Below are positions 37,801 through 48,349 of a stretch of DNA of 64,000 nucleotides, piece by piece (position 1 is the first letter of the stretch; every line of letters begins with the position of its first letter). A program made the translations under genes and the position numbers. The notes under the pieces were generated by a model. It did not search any database. It saw only the letters and a list, made by a program, of their open reading frames with translations, and was not told the DNA's origin. The DNA is from Caprimulgus europaeus. Lineage: Eukaryota; Chordata; Aves; Caprimulgiformes; Caprimulgidae. The DNA lies in the NCBI GenBank assembly GCA_907165065.1, contig OU015524.1:806001-870000 (forward strand), read 5' to 3'.

Positions 37801-38025
37801 CACCTCACGCCTGGATAGTTCACCTTTGTGTTTGGGAGTTACCTCTCTGTCTCTACCTTCTACCACTCTTCTCAAAACTGACATGTTATAGTGTCATATT
37901 GGAAAAATTAGTCTGGGTGGACAACAGAAATGGAAAACCTTTTTTAAAAGGTTTTATTTATGTTTTTACTTCTGTTGTGTTATCAGGAGAAACTAAACTC
38001 TGTACTTAACTAGGTCTGACCTTTC
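34873..38025. other. Non-coding stretch with TG-rich tracts
   Basis: No supportable exon. Simple tracts lie at 37445-37469 (TG followed by TCTG units) and 37538-37556 (TG-rich). The open frame at 37209-37520 depends partly on this tract. The remainder is ordinary single-copy-looking DNA. Confidence 0.5.
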
Positions 38026-38545
38026 TCACACAAGTTGTGTCCAGTTCTGGAGCCCCCAACACAGGGTTCTAGCCCCTGTTAGAATGAGTTCAGAGGGGGC
38101 CTTGAGGATGATCTGAGGGCTGGAGCAGCTCTGCTGTGAGGACAGGCTGAGAGAGTTGGGGCTGTTCAGCCTGGAGAAGAGAAGGCTCCGGGGAGACCTT
38201 CCAGTGGCCTCCCAGTTTCTGAAGGGGCTCCAGGAAGGCTGGGGAGGGACTTTGGCCAAGGGCAGGGAGTGACAGAACAAGGGGAAATGGCTCTAAACTG
38301 GAAGAGGGGAGATTGAGATGAGATTTGAGGAAGAAATTCTTTGGTGTGAGGGTGGTGAGACCCTGTCCCAGGTTGGCCAGAGAAGCTGTGGCTGCTCCTC
38401 CCTGGAAGTGTTCTGGGCCAGGTTGGATGAGGCTTTGAGCAACCTGGTCTAGTGGAAGGTGTCCCTGCTGCTGGCAGGGGGGTTGGGACTGGATGAGCTT
38501 GAAGGTCCCTTCCCACCCAACCCAGTCTGGGATTCTGTGAAGTTC
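38026..38545 (+). mobile_element. CR1 LINE retrotransposon, 5'-truncated, copy 2
   Basis: A shorter 3' fragment of the same CR1 subfamily as the copy at 0.4-1.3 kb. It starts near TGTGTCCAGTTCTGGAGCCC (38036), passes through the ORF2 tail stretch (GAGAGTTGGGGCTGTTCAGC near 38150) and the 3' UTR, and ends near GGGATTCTGTGA. From about 38103 to 38510 it is nearly identical to copy 1, apart from scattered substitutions and a 12-bp segment (around 38220-38240) missing from copy 1. The ORF2 remnant is too short to be functional. The minus-strand open frames over this interval are antisense artefacts. Confidence 0.93.
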
Positions 38546-39084
38546 TGTCTCCCTGTTAGTGTGATGTAACATTTCCTGTGGTTAAAAACGTGCCTGAAAC
38601 TTAGGCAGGTCGTACACGTGTGGCGGTTACACCTTTATGGAGACTGACCTTTGGGGGTCATTGAAAGAGGAAATAAGCTCACTGGATCTGCTTGCTGAGG
38701 TGTGGTCTTTCCCTGTGTGTTGTCACTGCTCCATGGATTTGGATGGGGGGGCTCCGGTTGTGTACCTGCACCCTGCCTGGCCCAGGAGTGGACACTGAGA
38801 CCAGCAAACGCTGCTGCACCTTGTGCACTCGGTGTAATTATGTGTTTGGCCGACAAGTGGGGAAGTTTTGCTGCTCCTTCAGGCAGTAATTGTCTTCAGT
38901 CTCCATGTTTTAAAGTCTTAACTAACGGTCCCTAAGATGGACTTCTCCCCAACCTCATTAACTAATTGAACAGTTCAAAATAAAGAATTATTCAGGCTGC
39001 AAAATATTGCTGAGAGGGCCTTCAGAGCAAGCAGGAGCGTTTCTGCAGAGTCCATGGCCGTTAGGAAGCAGAAGCACGAAGCCC
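38546..39084. other. Non-coding between CR1 and the minisatellite
   Basis: No exon, promoter or repeat that I can support. GC content rises gradually towards the minisatellite. Confidence 0.5.
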
Positions 39085-39897
39085 CAGCCAGCGCTGCCGG
39101 TACCACTGCAGTGTTTTCCGCTGTTGGACGTTGGCACAGTTTATCCAGCGCTGTCGGTACCACTGCAGTGTTCTCCGCTGTTGGACGCTGGCACAGTTTA
39201 TCCAGCGCTGTCGGTACCACTGCAGTGTTCTCTGCTGTTGGACGCTGGCACAGTTTACCCAGCGCTGTCGGTACCACTGCAGTGTTCTCCGCTGTTGGAC
39301 GTTGGCACGGTTTATCCAGCGCTGTCGGTACCACTGCAGTGTTCTCCGCTGTTGGACGTTGGCACGGTTTATCCAGCGCTGTCGGTACCACTGCAGTGTT
39401 CTCCGCTGTTGGACGTTGGCACGGTTTACCCAGCGCTGTCGGTACCACTGCGGTGTTCTCCGCTGTTGGACGCTGGCACGGTTTACCCGGCGCTGTCGGT
39501 ACCACTGCAGTGTTCTCCGCTGTTGGACGTTGGCACAGTTTATCCAGCGCTGTCGGTACCACTGCAGTGTTCTCCGCTGTTGGACATTGGCACAGTTTAT
39601 CCAGCGCTGTCGGTACCACTGCAGTGTTCTCCGCTGTTGGACATTGGCACAGTTTACCCAGCGCTGCCGGTACCACTGCAGTGTTCTCCGCTGTTGGACG
39701 CTGGCACAGTTTACCCAGCGCTGCTGGTACCACTGCAGTGTTCTCTGCTGTTGGACGTTGGCACAGTTTATCCAGCGCTGCTGGTACCACTGCAGTGTTC
39801 TCCGCTGTTGGACATTGGCACAGTTTATCCAGCGCTGTCGGTACCACTGCAGTGTTCTCCGCTGTTGGACATTGGCACAGTTTACCCAGCGCGTCCC
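39085..39897 (+). repeat. 57-bp minisatellite, 14 units
   Basis: Fourteen units begin at 39100, 39157, 39214 and so on to 39841, exactly 57 bp apart with no indel. A partial unit leads in at 39085, and the last unit degenerates after CCAGCGCG. Each unit runs GTACCACTGCAG, TGTTCTCCGCTG, TTGGACGTTGGC, ACAGTTTATCCA, GCGCTGTCG. Variation is confined mainly to unit positions 31-32, 39, 45 and 55-56 and consists almost only of transitions. Because 57 is 19 codons, several frames stay open on both strands, giving apparent proteins of 324-392 residues with 19-residue repeats. I see no start, splice or flanking domain that supports any of them. The unit carries about four CpGs and three self-complementary words: CAGCGCTG, GGTACC and CACTGCAGTG. 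The perfect spacing points to recent expansion or homogenisation. Confidence 0.97.
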
Positions 39898-42599
39898 CCG
39901 GGCGCACAGGTCTGTGCCCCACCAGACACCGCACCTGGCTGCTTGCCCGAGTTCTTCTCCCTGCGTCAGACTGTGCAGTGAGGGGCTGGGGAAGCGGCAG
40001 CAGCGCCACTGGCCTCTTGCTGTTCTGCTGCAGATTTGCTGCTTGAGATTTTGGAAGGGATTTTTTTTGGTTGTTCCTCTCTCTGGCAGGAAGAGCAAGG
40101 TAATACTTTGGATAAAAGTACTGTGTATTCCCCTCTCTGAGTATGCTTTGCAAAACAGTTCATTGTCAGACACTGAAAAACTACCAGAGGGGGAAGGTGA
40201 GGAAATGATAACATGAATAGAATATTACTGTTTTCAGGAGAGCAAAGAAAATCTGAGGGGAAGAAACGTATTTGTGGGGAGGTTGTCCCACAGAGAGTGT
40301 TGTGTTGCATATCAGTTTCCTAGACTCTGCTAAATCCACAACAGTGAGAACATGGCTGAAGTTACTAACTGTACATAGCATTTTGACACTGATGTAGGGA
40401 GTCACTGACTGAAATCTTTCAGAAGGACTAAATACAAAGCAAAGTTAACACACAAATACTGTGGTTTTTACCCTCCCTAGAGCTGGCAACAGCTCTCCAG
40501 TAACTTTTTCAGTTGGTACCAGACACCACTTAAGAATAACCTTGAGTGATTTAGCTGAGTTTGGAGCAGGTAAGACCAAAGTTTGAGTGATTTATGTGGA
40601 CAGATAAACACAGAGAGCATGAGCTGAGCTGCAAAACATTGAATTGGGGGATCTGTCAGTATTTGCTTTGCTCACACTGACCCCATCTTTGGGAAAGGAG
40701 CACCATCCAGCATCCTTGCAGAACACAAGTTTAAAGCAATGTTGAGGAAGTGGTCACTGGAAGCACTGAAAAGATTGTTTTAAGCAAAGGAGGTGCACCA
40801 CACATGGGGTTGTGGAAAGAGAAAGGGCGAGTGGAAAATAGCCGTGAGCCTGAGCTGGATGTGTACAGTGCAGTTCCAATGGATGGCAACTGGCGCTGGT
40901 CTCCCTGTTGAAGGGGCTCTGGAGACATTGTGACCGAAATTAGCGCACCCAGATGCGCTCCCACTCCTGTGATTCAGTGATCAGAGCTGGTTTTCATGGA
41001 TAGGGGGACTTCTTTGTGCTTTAACATGACAAACTGCTTTTTAGGAAGGGAAATGGATTTAGGGTGCGTTTTCAGTACATGTTTGTCACCTTCTTTCCTT
41101 CACTTCAAATCTACATGAAATAGCAGCCAAGGATGAGACTGTTCAGTGTCACACAGTGATCATAACTAAGGAGAGAGTGATTGTAATGAGTCAGACTCCC
41201 AAGGTTCATGTAATCGTGCGCTCAGTGTCAGGCACTGGCAGATAACTGCGAAGGAATATAAGAGGCAAGCATAAATCATGAACTACACATCCCTCAAAAA
41301 GTCAAGTAAGCAGCAGAATTCACGACTTGGTTTTGGGCAGCTATCTCTTTTTTTTTTTTTAATAGTATCATTTAGTAACTTTTATGCCGTTAAAGCTTAT
41401 CTAAGTTTTCTGTTACTCCTTGGTGGATTTTACGGTGATGCTGGCCTTGGTTTCTGACACGGGCATTTCTATCCAAGGCTGAGGTAGGTCAGTGTTGGCT
41501 CAGCACTGCAATGCACCGCGGAAGCAGCTGTGACTTCAGACCTGTGTCGTTGCTGGAAGTGATTGCATGCTGTCACTTTTGTTCTCTTTTCTAAGCAGCC
41601 ACAAATTAATAAAGCTGCTGCTCTCCCTGAGGTTGAGTGAAGTCTCCTGAGGCAGGAGATGCTCTGTGTATGTCACTTGTTTCGTTTTAAATCTAGGTAT
41701 TTGTTTTTTACTTTCATTGCTGACAAACCTCTATAAACATAGATCTGTTGATCAAGATGTCTTCAGGGAATGGTCTGTATATCTGAGATCGTGGGGGGAA
41801 GCTTTGTGGTGTGTTAGGGTTTTTTTATTGTTGGTTTTTAGGATTTAGGTATGTATAGCTGTTAGGAAAGAGAATGGTATCATCTCCTTGGATTGCTCAG
41901 CATGAGACTTGTCCTGGAAGCAGATATCTAAGGCAGATTAGTGTGCAAGCAAGGTGTGCCATCCTGACCAGTGTCATCTGTCACCTGCTCATCCTTGATG
42001 TCTCCTGTGGTGGCCCTTGATGCCAGCTAGCTTTACAGGGATGTTCTCCAGCCCTGGCACTCCTCAGGGCCTGCTGCTGGCTCCCTAAGGTGGGGCTGAC
42101 CAGCAGGTCTCTGTGCTCCCATCCCACAAGCTGGGACTGGGCTGTGCAGGTAACACTCCCACTTTCTCACCTGCTTTCAGCATCCAGCTTCAGGGTAGTA
42201 TCTGGGACTAGGAAGTTTTGTGGACTCCAGGTGCTGGAAGCTTTGAAGGCTGCTAGAAACGAAGGATTTGGCTGTCTTTGAGGTGTTGTAACAGCTCTGC
42301 CCTGGCTTTGTGAGCATCAATGTGGGAATAAATCACGTGAGTGGTGCAGATGAGGTGATCAGGTTTTAGGTGTGCCTCTTGGCAAGTGTTGTGCTTTGAC
42401 TAAACAACAGTAAGGGATTGCTTCCACCTTCCTGCTCTGTATGAGCTCTGCTTTTTGTAGAGTATGATTTGACCCTACCAACTCTGACTTTACTCAAACT
42501 GTGCTAACAACAGTATTGAGGTCTTTCTTTTATTCTCCTCTAGTTTGGCTCTGCTTTCTCCTTTCTGTGCTTCTCCCTTATAATGTAAGAGTCAGTAGA
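39898..42599. other. Non-coding stretch
   Basis: Sequence after the minisatellite returns to ordinary composition by about 40.05 kb. A T-run lies at 41348-41360. The short open frames have no recognisable domains. Confidence 0.5.
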
Positions 42600-43535
42600 A
42601 ATGGTCTCCTGGAGGAAGACTATGTCCTAGGAGATACACTTTCTGCATTTAATCATCCTTGGAGCTTTTATTTTGCTAAAGGACTAAAGTGACAGCCTTT
42701 AGAGAATAATTATATGAAACACCATGTGTGAGCAAAGTGTGAAATGTCTCCAGTACCCACCGAAGCTATAGATATTTTTATTAAATATTAATGCCATGCA
42801 TTTATGAAGGGTTTGCCAAGCAGATGTTAAGCTGGGCTTTGTGGTAATTTAATTGAGCAAGGAACATTTCCTGCCATTTTTATCAATGTCAGGCTTCACA
42901 TGACATTTTAAACTAAAAATATAAAACAGAGAGAAAGAGAGAGAGAAATAATTAATAATCAGTTTCCATTCATGACTATCTGTTAATATTTCCCTTCAGA
43001 GGATTTAATATTTCTCCTGAATGTTTTTCTTGGAGGCCGATACGAATCTGAGCTAACCTCGACTCTGTGCAAATTCTTCCACAGGGCCTCTATCTGGAGC
43101 CTGGCCCACTCCTGCTAATGCAATTCTTACTTTTCTATTTGTAAAAAGATGATGATGATAATAAAAGCAAACCTTAAATTATTCTGAAGACTCTGACTAT
43201 GTGGGGCTCTGAAAAATATCTTTGGATAGAGCTCTTCTTTCCTCCTTGGAGCATCACTCAGTGCTTAAATGTCACAGCAGGATCTTCCTGGGCAAGAATT
43301 ATGGATTGATTAAAGTTACTGACATTACGCCCCTGCAAAGTGCAACGTCTTAACAAGATTTAGCATCATAAAGCATTTGATTATGTACAACTCGTCGAGC
43401 AAAAATAAATAAGAAAAATAATAAAACAAAAAGGCAATTGAAATGTCTGTGGGTCAGGTGCAACATAATGAGCCCATTCATGAAATATCACTGAGGGCTC
43501 CCTCCTCACAAGTATGACATTATTTACATGGAAAA
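42600..43535. promoter_or_regulatory. Strong candidate conserved non-coding block
   Basis: This is the window's best enhancer-like texture: long, repeat-free, AT-rich DNA with dense TTAATTA-type and ATTAAAG words (for example AATAATTAATAATC near 42947, GGATTGATTAAAGTTAC near 43304, CATAAAGCATTTGATTATG near 43368) and no sustained open frame. A short GA-rich tract (42927-42947) and an A-rich tract (43400-43430) interrupt it. The type is inferred from composition, and no conservation was measured. Confidence 0.4.
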
Positions 43536-43635
43536 GTGTGGTCACACTTGTACCTTGTGTGTTGGTTTAAATTTATGACACTGTGTGTTCCCCCCACTCT
43601 GAGTGGGCCCGTCTGGGTTATGTTCCCTGGAGACA

Positions 43636-43680
43636 ACGCGCGCCCGCCCCACGGGCAGGTGATCGCTGCGGTTAAGGTGA
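43636..43680. promoter_or_regulatory. CpG-dense islet beside the conserved candidate
   Basis: About seven CpGs in 40 bp (ACGCGCGCCCGCC, ACGGGC, GATCGCTGCGG) sit immediately after the AT-rich candidate regulatory block. It could be part of the same element, a transcription start for a non-coding RNA, or a chance GC patch. Confidence 0.33.
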
Positions 43681-45202
43681 CCAATTCCAGCTCCGACAGG
43701 AGAAGGAAAAAAATAGATCATAATAAATCAAAGCATGGTAAGGCTGAGATGAAATGAAAAATCACCAGCTTGGCTTGTGGGTTTGACCTGCCTGCTTATA
43801 ATGGCACAGGCTTCCCATCAGCTCTGGGAACTTGTGTAGGCACTTCTGAAATGGGTTACATCTGTTGGAGACCCTACCAGCGTTAAAGCCCCAGTCCACG
43901 CTGGGCAGGGAGGTGTGGCAGATCTGTTGGATTCACTGGATGCATCTGAAAGGATCTTGCTTAAAGCAAAGAAGCTGCACGTACAGGAGCCTGCCTGCTG
44001 TAGAGGGAGACTGATGGTTTGATCCAGCACGGGGTCATCATGCTCATTCCTGATTTCTGGTGAAGTGACCCTGAGCCCAGGGTCACGAAGAGAAGAGCAA
44101 CAAGAACTCCTCAGTGAGAAATCAGAAAGCTGAGGGGGAAAACTTGCCTGCTTTTACCTCCTAAAAACAGGTTGTCAACTGTAGAAAGTCCAAGTCTGAA
44201 GCACTGGGAGATCACTTTGGCTGCCACAGCTGTTGCCACCAACTTGTGTGATCGCCACGAGGAGGGACACTAGAGAGGGGGGCACCATTTTGCAGCATCA
44301 CTGCTGGTGTTGGTTGGCAATACCTTGTTCAGTAAGGTCTGTACCAAACCCAGGTGTTATAGGAGACTTTGTGTGGTGTTTGTGCAGCACAAAAACATGG
44401 AGTTTCCCATGTTTCCTGGAGAATAAACTCAAACCCTCATTTTCCTGTGGTGCATGTGCTCAGAGATAAAATACTGGTTTCTTCTCAGTGTTCTGTGCAA
44501 GAGACAGTTTAATTTACATGCTCTGCATGGTGTTAAGTTTTCAGTGAATTGTCATAGTGAGCTGGTTTGAGATCAGTATGTCTGATTGACAGGGTGAGAA
44601 TGAGAAAGCTATTTATCAGTGTTGGAAGCAGGCCTGAGGCCTGATCAACTACTTCTTCATTATTCTTTTGAAAGAGGGGGAAGGCTTAGGACTTATTTGA
44701 GGTTGCTTATTGTACACTGACCTATTTTTTTCTACTCATTTCACAAGTCAGCAGAGTGCTGAGCAGTATGACTGACAAACATGGAACTAATAATGAAATG
44801 CTGCCCAAATACCTGGTGTTCTGCTAAGTAGCAATTGACAGGATTATTCCCCAAATTCTGCAACCAGCTCCGCGTTTCTCCATCCCGCCTGGCGGCTTTC
44901 CAGCTTCTCTCACGCTTGTTTAATACACTTGGCTGTATTCATTGCAGTGTCTGCAGCAAACGCTCTCCCAGAGGCTGCAGCACAATGGCAATGGTTTGTA
45001 TTCTGCACGAGTCCCTGCGCCCTAAGGAAACACAAAACCAGGGAAGGAGCAGGCGGGGCTGCTGGGTGTTGCAAATACCTAGTGACCTTTTCCGAGGCCA
45101 GAGATTCACCTCTGGTTTTGATCTTGGGTTTTGGAGGTAATCAGCAGACTTTTTCCTAGCAGGCTTTCTTCCCAGGATCCTGGCTGTAAGTCGTGTGGCT
45201 AA
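43681..45202. other. Non-coding, no feature seen
   Basis: Ordinary sequence. Open frames such as 44835-45140 have no recognisable domains. Confidence 0.5.
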
Positions 45203-45215
45203 TGCTGAGTCAGCA
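45203..45215. promoter_or_regulatory. Perfect Maf recognition element (T-MARE)
   Basis: TGCTGAGTCAGCA is the exact 13-bp palindromic T-MARE (TRE-type Maf recognition element), bound by large and small Maf, CNC-bZIP (NRF2, p45 NF-E2, BACH) and AP-1-related dimers. A perfect match is rare by chance in a window this size. No promoter is visible beside it, so it would act as a distal element if it is real. Confidence 0.5.
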
Positions 45216-48200
45216 TGCTTGATTCAGTGATGCTGTAGCTTCAGCGGGCTTAAAAACCCTCAGCGTTGCAAGAAAGTGGTTCATCACTGTCTCTTCCGAC
45301 CTCCCCATTTTACAAGCACCTAGAATTGAAGGTTCTGCTGGCTCTGAGCTCTTCTTTTCATCAGCAGAGTTGTGGTAGCAGCAGGTAGAACTCCACGCTT
45401 TACACTTCACATGGCTCGTCACTTCTCTTTTTGATTTTCCCTACCAGAGTGAAAATGCAAAGGCATGCAAAGCTTTCTGGGGTTTGGTCACAGGATTGGA
45501 GGAGTTGAGATTCTTGGGCAGGAGATTCAAACTGGGGGGAAAAAGGAGGTCACATGTCAAAGATTTCTGTCTCCTCTTTTTCTGAACTATAACAAACTTT
45601 GGAGGTTTTTCAGGAAATATAAGCCATCCATGTCTTGCTTAATCTTGTCAATCACTGTACCAGGAGGAGTTCTCGCTGTATAAAGATTTCAGGCCCTGTG
45701 TCCAGCCATCGGTGTCCTGTCAGGCGTGGCTTCCCAGCAGGGTGAAAGCTAATACCAATTGTTTTTTGTGTTGATGTTTTTTCTGATAGGGAAACATATG
45801 GTGCATTTCACTGTTCCAAGTTTATACTTCCCATAGGATGGGCACACAGCTCCCATTAACTTTAATGAGATTTAGATGCACAAAGGAGACATATAGGCCA
45901 CACCATGAAGCTCTGGGTTTGTACTGTTCTGTGTTAGAAGCTTTGATACAGATTAGTTTGTCTGTGCTGCCTACCTCAGTCTGCCAGCTCCAGTGTGTTT
46001 TGCCGTAGGTATTTCGACTGCTGACTGTACTGAGTGTCTTGCTTGGGAGGCTGGCTGGTGGGCAGGGAGGCCAGGCTGCTTGGCCAGAGCCTTCAGTCTG
46101 GCTTGGAAAATGAAGTGAGCTGGTGAAAGGTAATGGAAGGACACTGCGTGCAACCCAAAAGACTGTGTGCACTGTGGAAACTGGAGGGGACTGGGCAGCA
46201 TCTGGTATTGCTCAGGTTCATGACGCTAGAGCTTTGTTTCTGAGAAAAGTGTATTGCTAAGATGCTCCTTCTCAGCAGCTCTTGAAGAGTTAAACCCTAA
46301 ACCAGGTATCTGTTGAGAACATCACTCCCTGGAGCACGGGTCTAGGCTACTGAGGATTTGACAGCCTGCTTCTGGATTGTAAAAGGTCAGCTGTAGATCC
46401 AGCACCTCAAAATAAGGGTCCTGAACAAAGAGCGTCTGTGCCAGGGAGGTCAGGCTGAATGCTCCTCAGCCTTGCTTGGTTCAGAGGCCTGACCAGGCTT
46501 GGGGAGTCCAAAGGCCAGGCCTGGCAGTGCAGGCTGGTGTCTGATAGCAAGAGATAGCTGAGCCAGGCCTGTAAAACAAGCCTCTGCAACCCCAAACAGC
46601 AAGCTGCTTCAGGGTGCAGAATGCATGTAAGGCAATCGTAAGCATGTACTACATGTCTCACCTTTTGTGCTAATTTCACAAAGAATCTGTTTCAGCCTCT
46701 GTCTGAGCTAGTGCAAGCAGTGATGCACGTGAGCTCGGGGCACCTGCTGCTCTGTGCCAGGGCAGGGTACAAAAGTGCAAAGAGGATTTGCATCTCTGCT
46801 GCTGTCTATCCTGCAGCCAGTGGCGTGGCTCTTATCTGTAAGACCTTGGAGTATGGCAGGGGTAAAACACTGATTTCAGCAGTCTAGAACCAGAAAAATG
46901 TAGAGCCATTAATGCAGTTGATAAACCACAGATTTAAAAAGAGCATCAAGTCTAGAATCGACTCTTTATTGTGGTAAGAAAATTACAGTAGGGAGCATCA
47001 CCCGTTAAAACAACTGTGCAGCTACTGCAGTGCAAGCTGCTTGTCTCTGGTTGTCTTGCCTGCTGGTGGCTGTGTGTACATTTGGACAGATACTTCAGGA
47101 TGTGCAAACTTCCCTTCAAGCTGCTGGCAAGGTTTCTCTTAGGCTTATGAATTTCCTTTTGGTAAAAGATGATGGTGGTCTTTTTTTTCCCTTCTCAAGC
47201 AGAAATATGACTTAAAATTTCTAAAGTTTTATTGCTCAACTACTGAAGTTTAAACAAGAAGTTAAAGCTGGAAATGAGAAGATGAGTGAGATGAACACGT
47301 GGATTGCTAATAAGGAGGGGTCGTCCAGCTCTAAACAAAGATTGTGGTCTTTCACAGTGGAAAAACTGAGACTGGGATAAAACTGGAGAGGGGAAAAAGA
47401 ATCAGGAAAAGGTGAAGAAAAAGTTGTCATAGCCTGGGGAATGATTATTTCAACATACTTGTTCCAGTGGCCATGGATGTGCTCACTCAGTTGTTGAGGG
47501 ATTTTGCAGCAGGGGCTGGTAGCCCAGTCTCCCTGACGCATGGCGTATGTGTGATTTTTGCAGATAGGGTCATATCCCCTTTATACCTACAGAGGTCAGT
47601 GAGCTCAACTCCTAAACTCTAGGGATGAAAACCATTTGCATATTTACTTTTCTTTTGCCAGAGTCCAGACTGAAAAAAAAATTCTTGGCCACCGCAGTAG
47701 CGAGAAAAGAAAGAAATGCCATGTTTTCTTGTCCTGACATGACTGTATGCTGTAACCTTTGTTCTTCAGTTTAAATACTCCACAATCATCAAAAACTTGA
47801 ATCTAAACGAACCACTTAACTCTGAGAGAATGTGACTGACCTTCATGTCTCGGAAAGAGATGTCTGCACTTAGAGCCAAATTTCCTCATTTGAAGGTTGC
47901 TTTTTCCTGCCGTTGCTGAATTCTCTGAAGGTCTCAGTTTCATCCCCTGGACGAGGATCAGACCTTCCAAATCTTGAGTGCCCCAGCCTCTCTCCTGCAC
48001 AGACACATTTTTGGCAATGCTCAGTAGTTGTTTGGCTTAGAAATTGTTGTTCTGTCAAAAAAGGATCCTGTTAAGACTGGGCAGGGAGAAGAGAGTGGCT
48101 GAAGCCATGACCTCCTGCCCTCTGATGAGACTTGTCCTTACTGTGGTGTGCTACTGCAAGGGGAGATGTGAGGCCAAGGTGTATGTACAGGTAATACACA

Positions 48201-48274
48201 GGTAATGCAGTTCTGAACTGAGTGATTAATCCCTGGTAAGAGAACAGAGAGCTCCCCTGGATCTCTTCTCAAAA
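45216..48274. other. Non-coding stretch
   Basis: No supportable exon. At 45833-45895 a phrase (CAGCTCCCATTAACTTTAAT) resembles another old palindromic reptile/bird repeat but is too short to call. GC-rich imperfect repeats of GGCCAGGC/CAGGCTTG words occur at 46440-46590. Confidence 0.5.
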
Positions 48275-48349
48275 GTAACCCCCCAAAAAACCCCAACAAC
48301 AACCAAACAAAAAAACTCAACAACAAAAAACCCCACAAAAAACCTCACC
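48275..48349 (+). repeat. C/A-only simple-sequence tract
   Basis: About 75 bp made almost entirely of A and C (CCCCAAAAAACC, CAACAACAACC, CAACAACAAAAAACC). The complementary strand is G/T-rich. No coding meaning. Confidence 0.85.

Noticed and set aside
38090..38572. 160- and 116-residue minus-strand open frames
   Set aside because: They are antisense to the second CR1 copy and similar to the antisense frame of the first.
39007..40216. Three long plus-strand open frames (324-361 residues) with 19-residue repeats
   Set aside because: They are different readings of the 57-bp minisatellite, which stays open because the unit is a multiple of three.
45833..45895. Phrase resembling another palindromic reptile/bird repeat
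   Set aside because: Only one decayed arm is present, so it cannot be told from chance.
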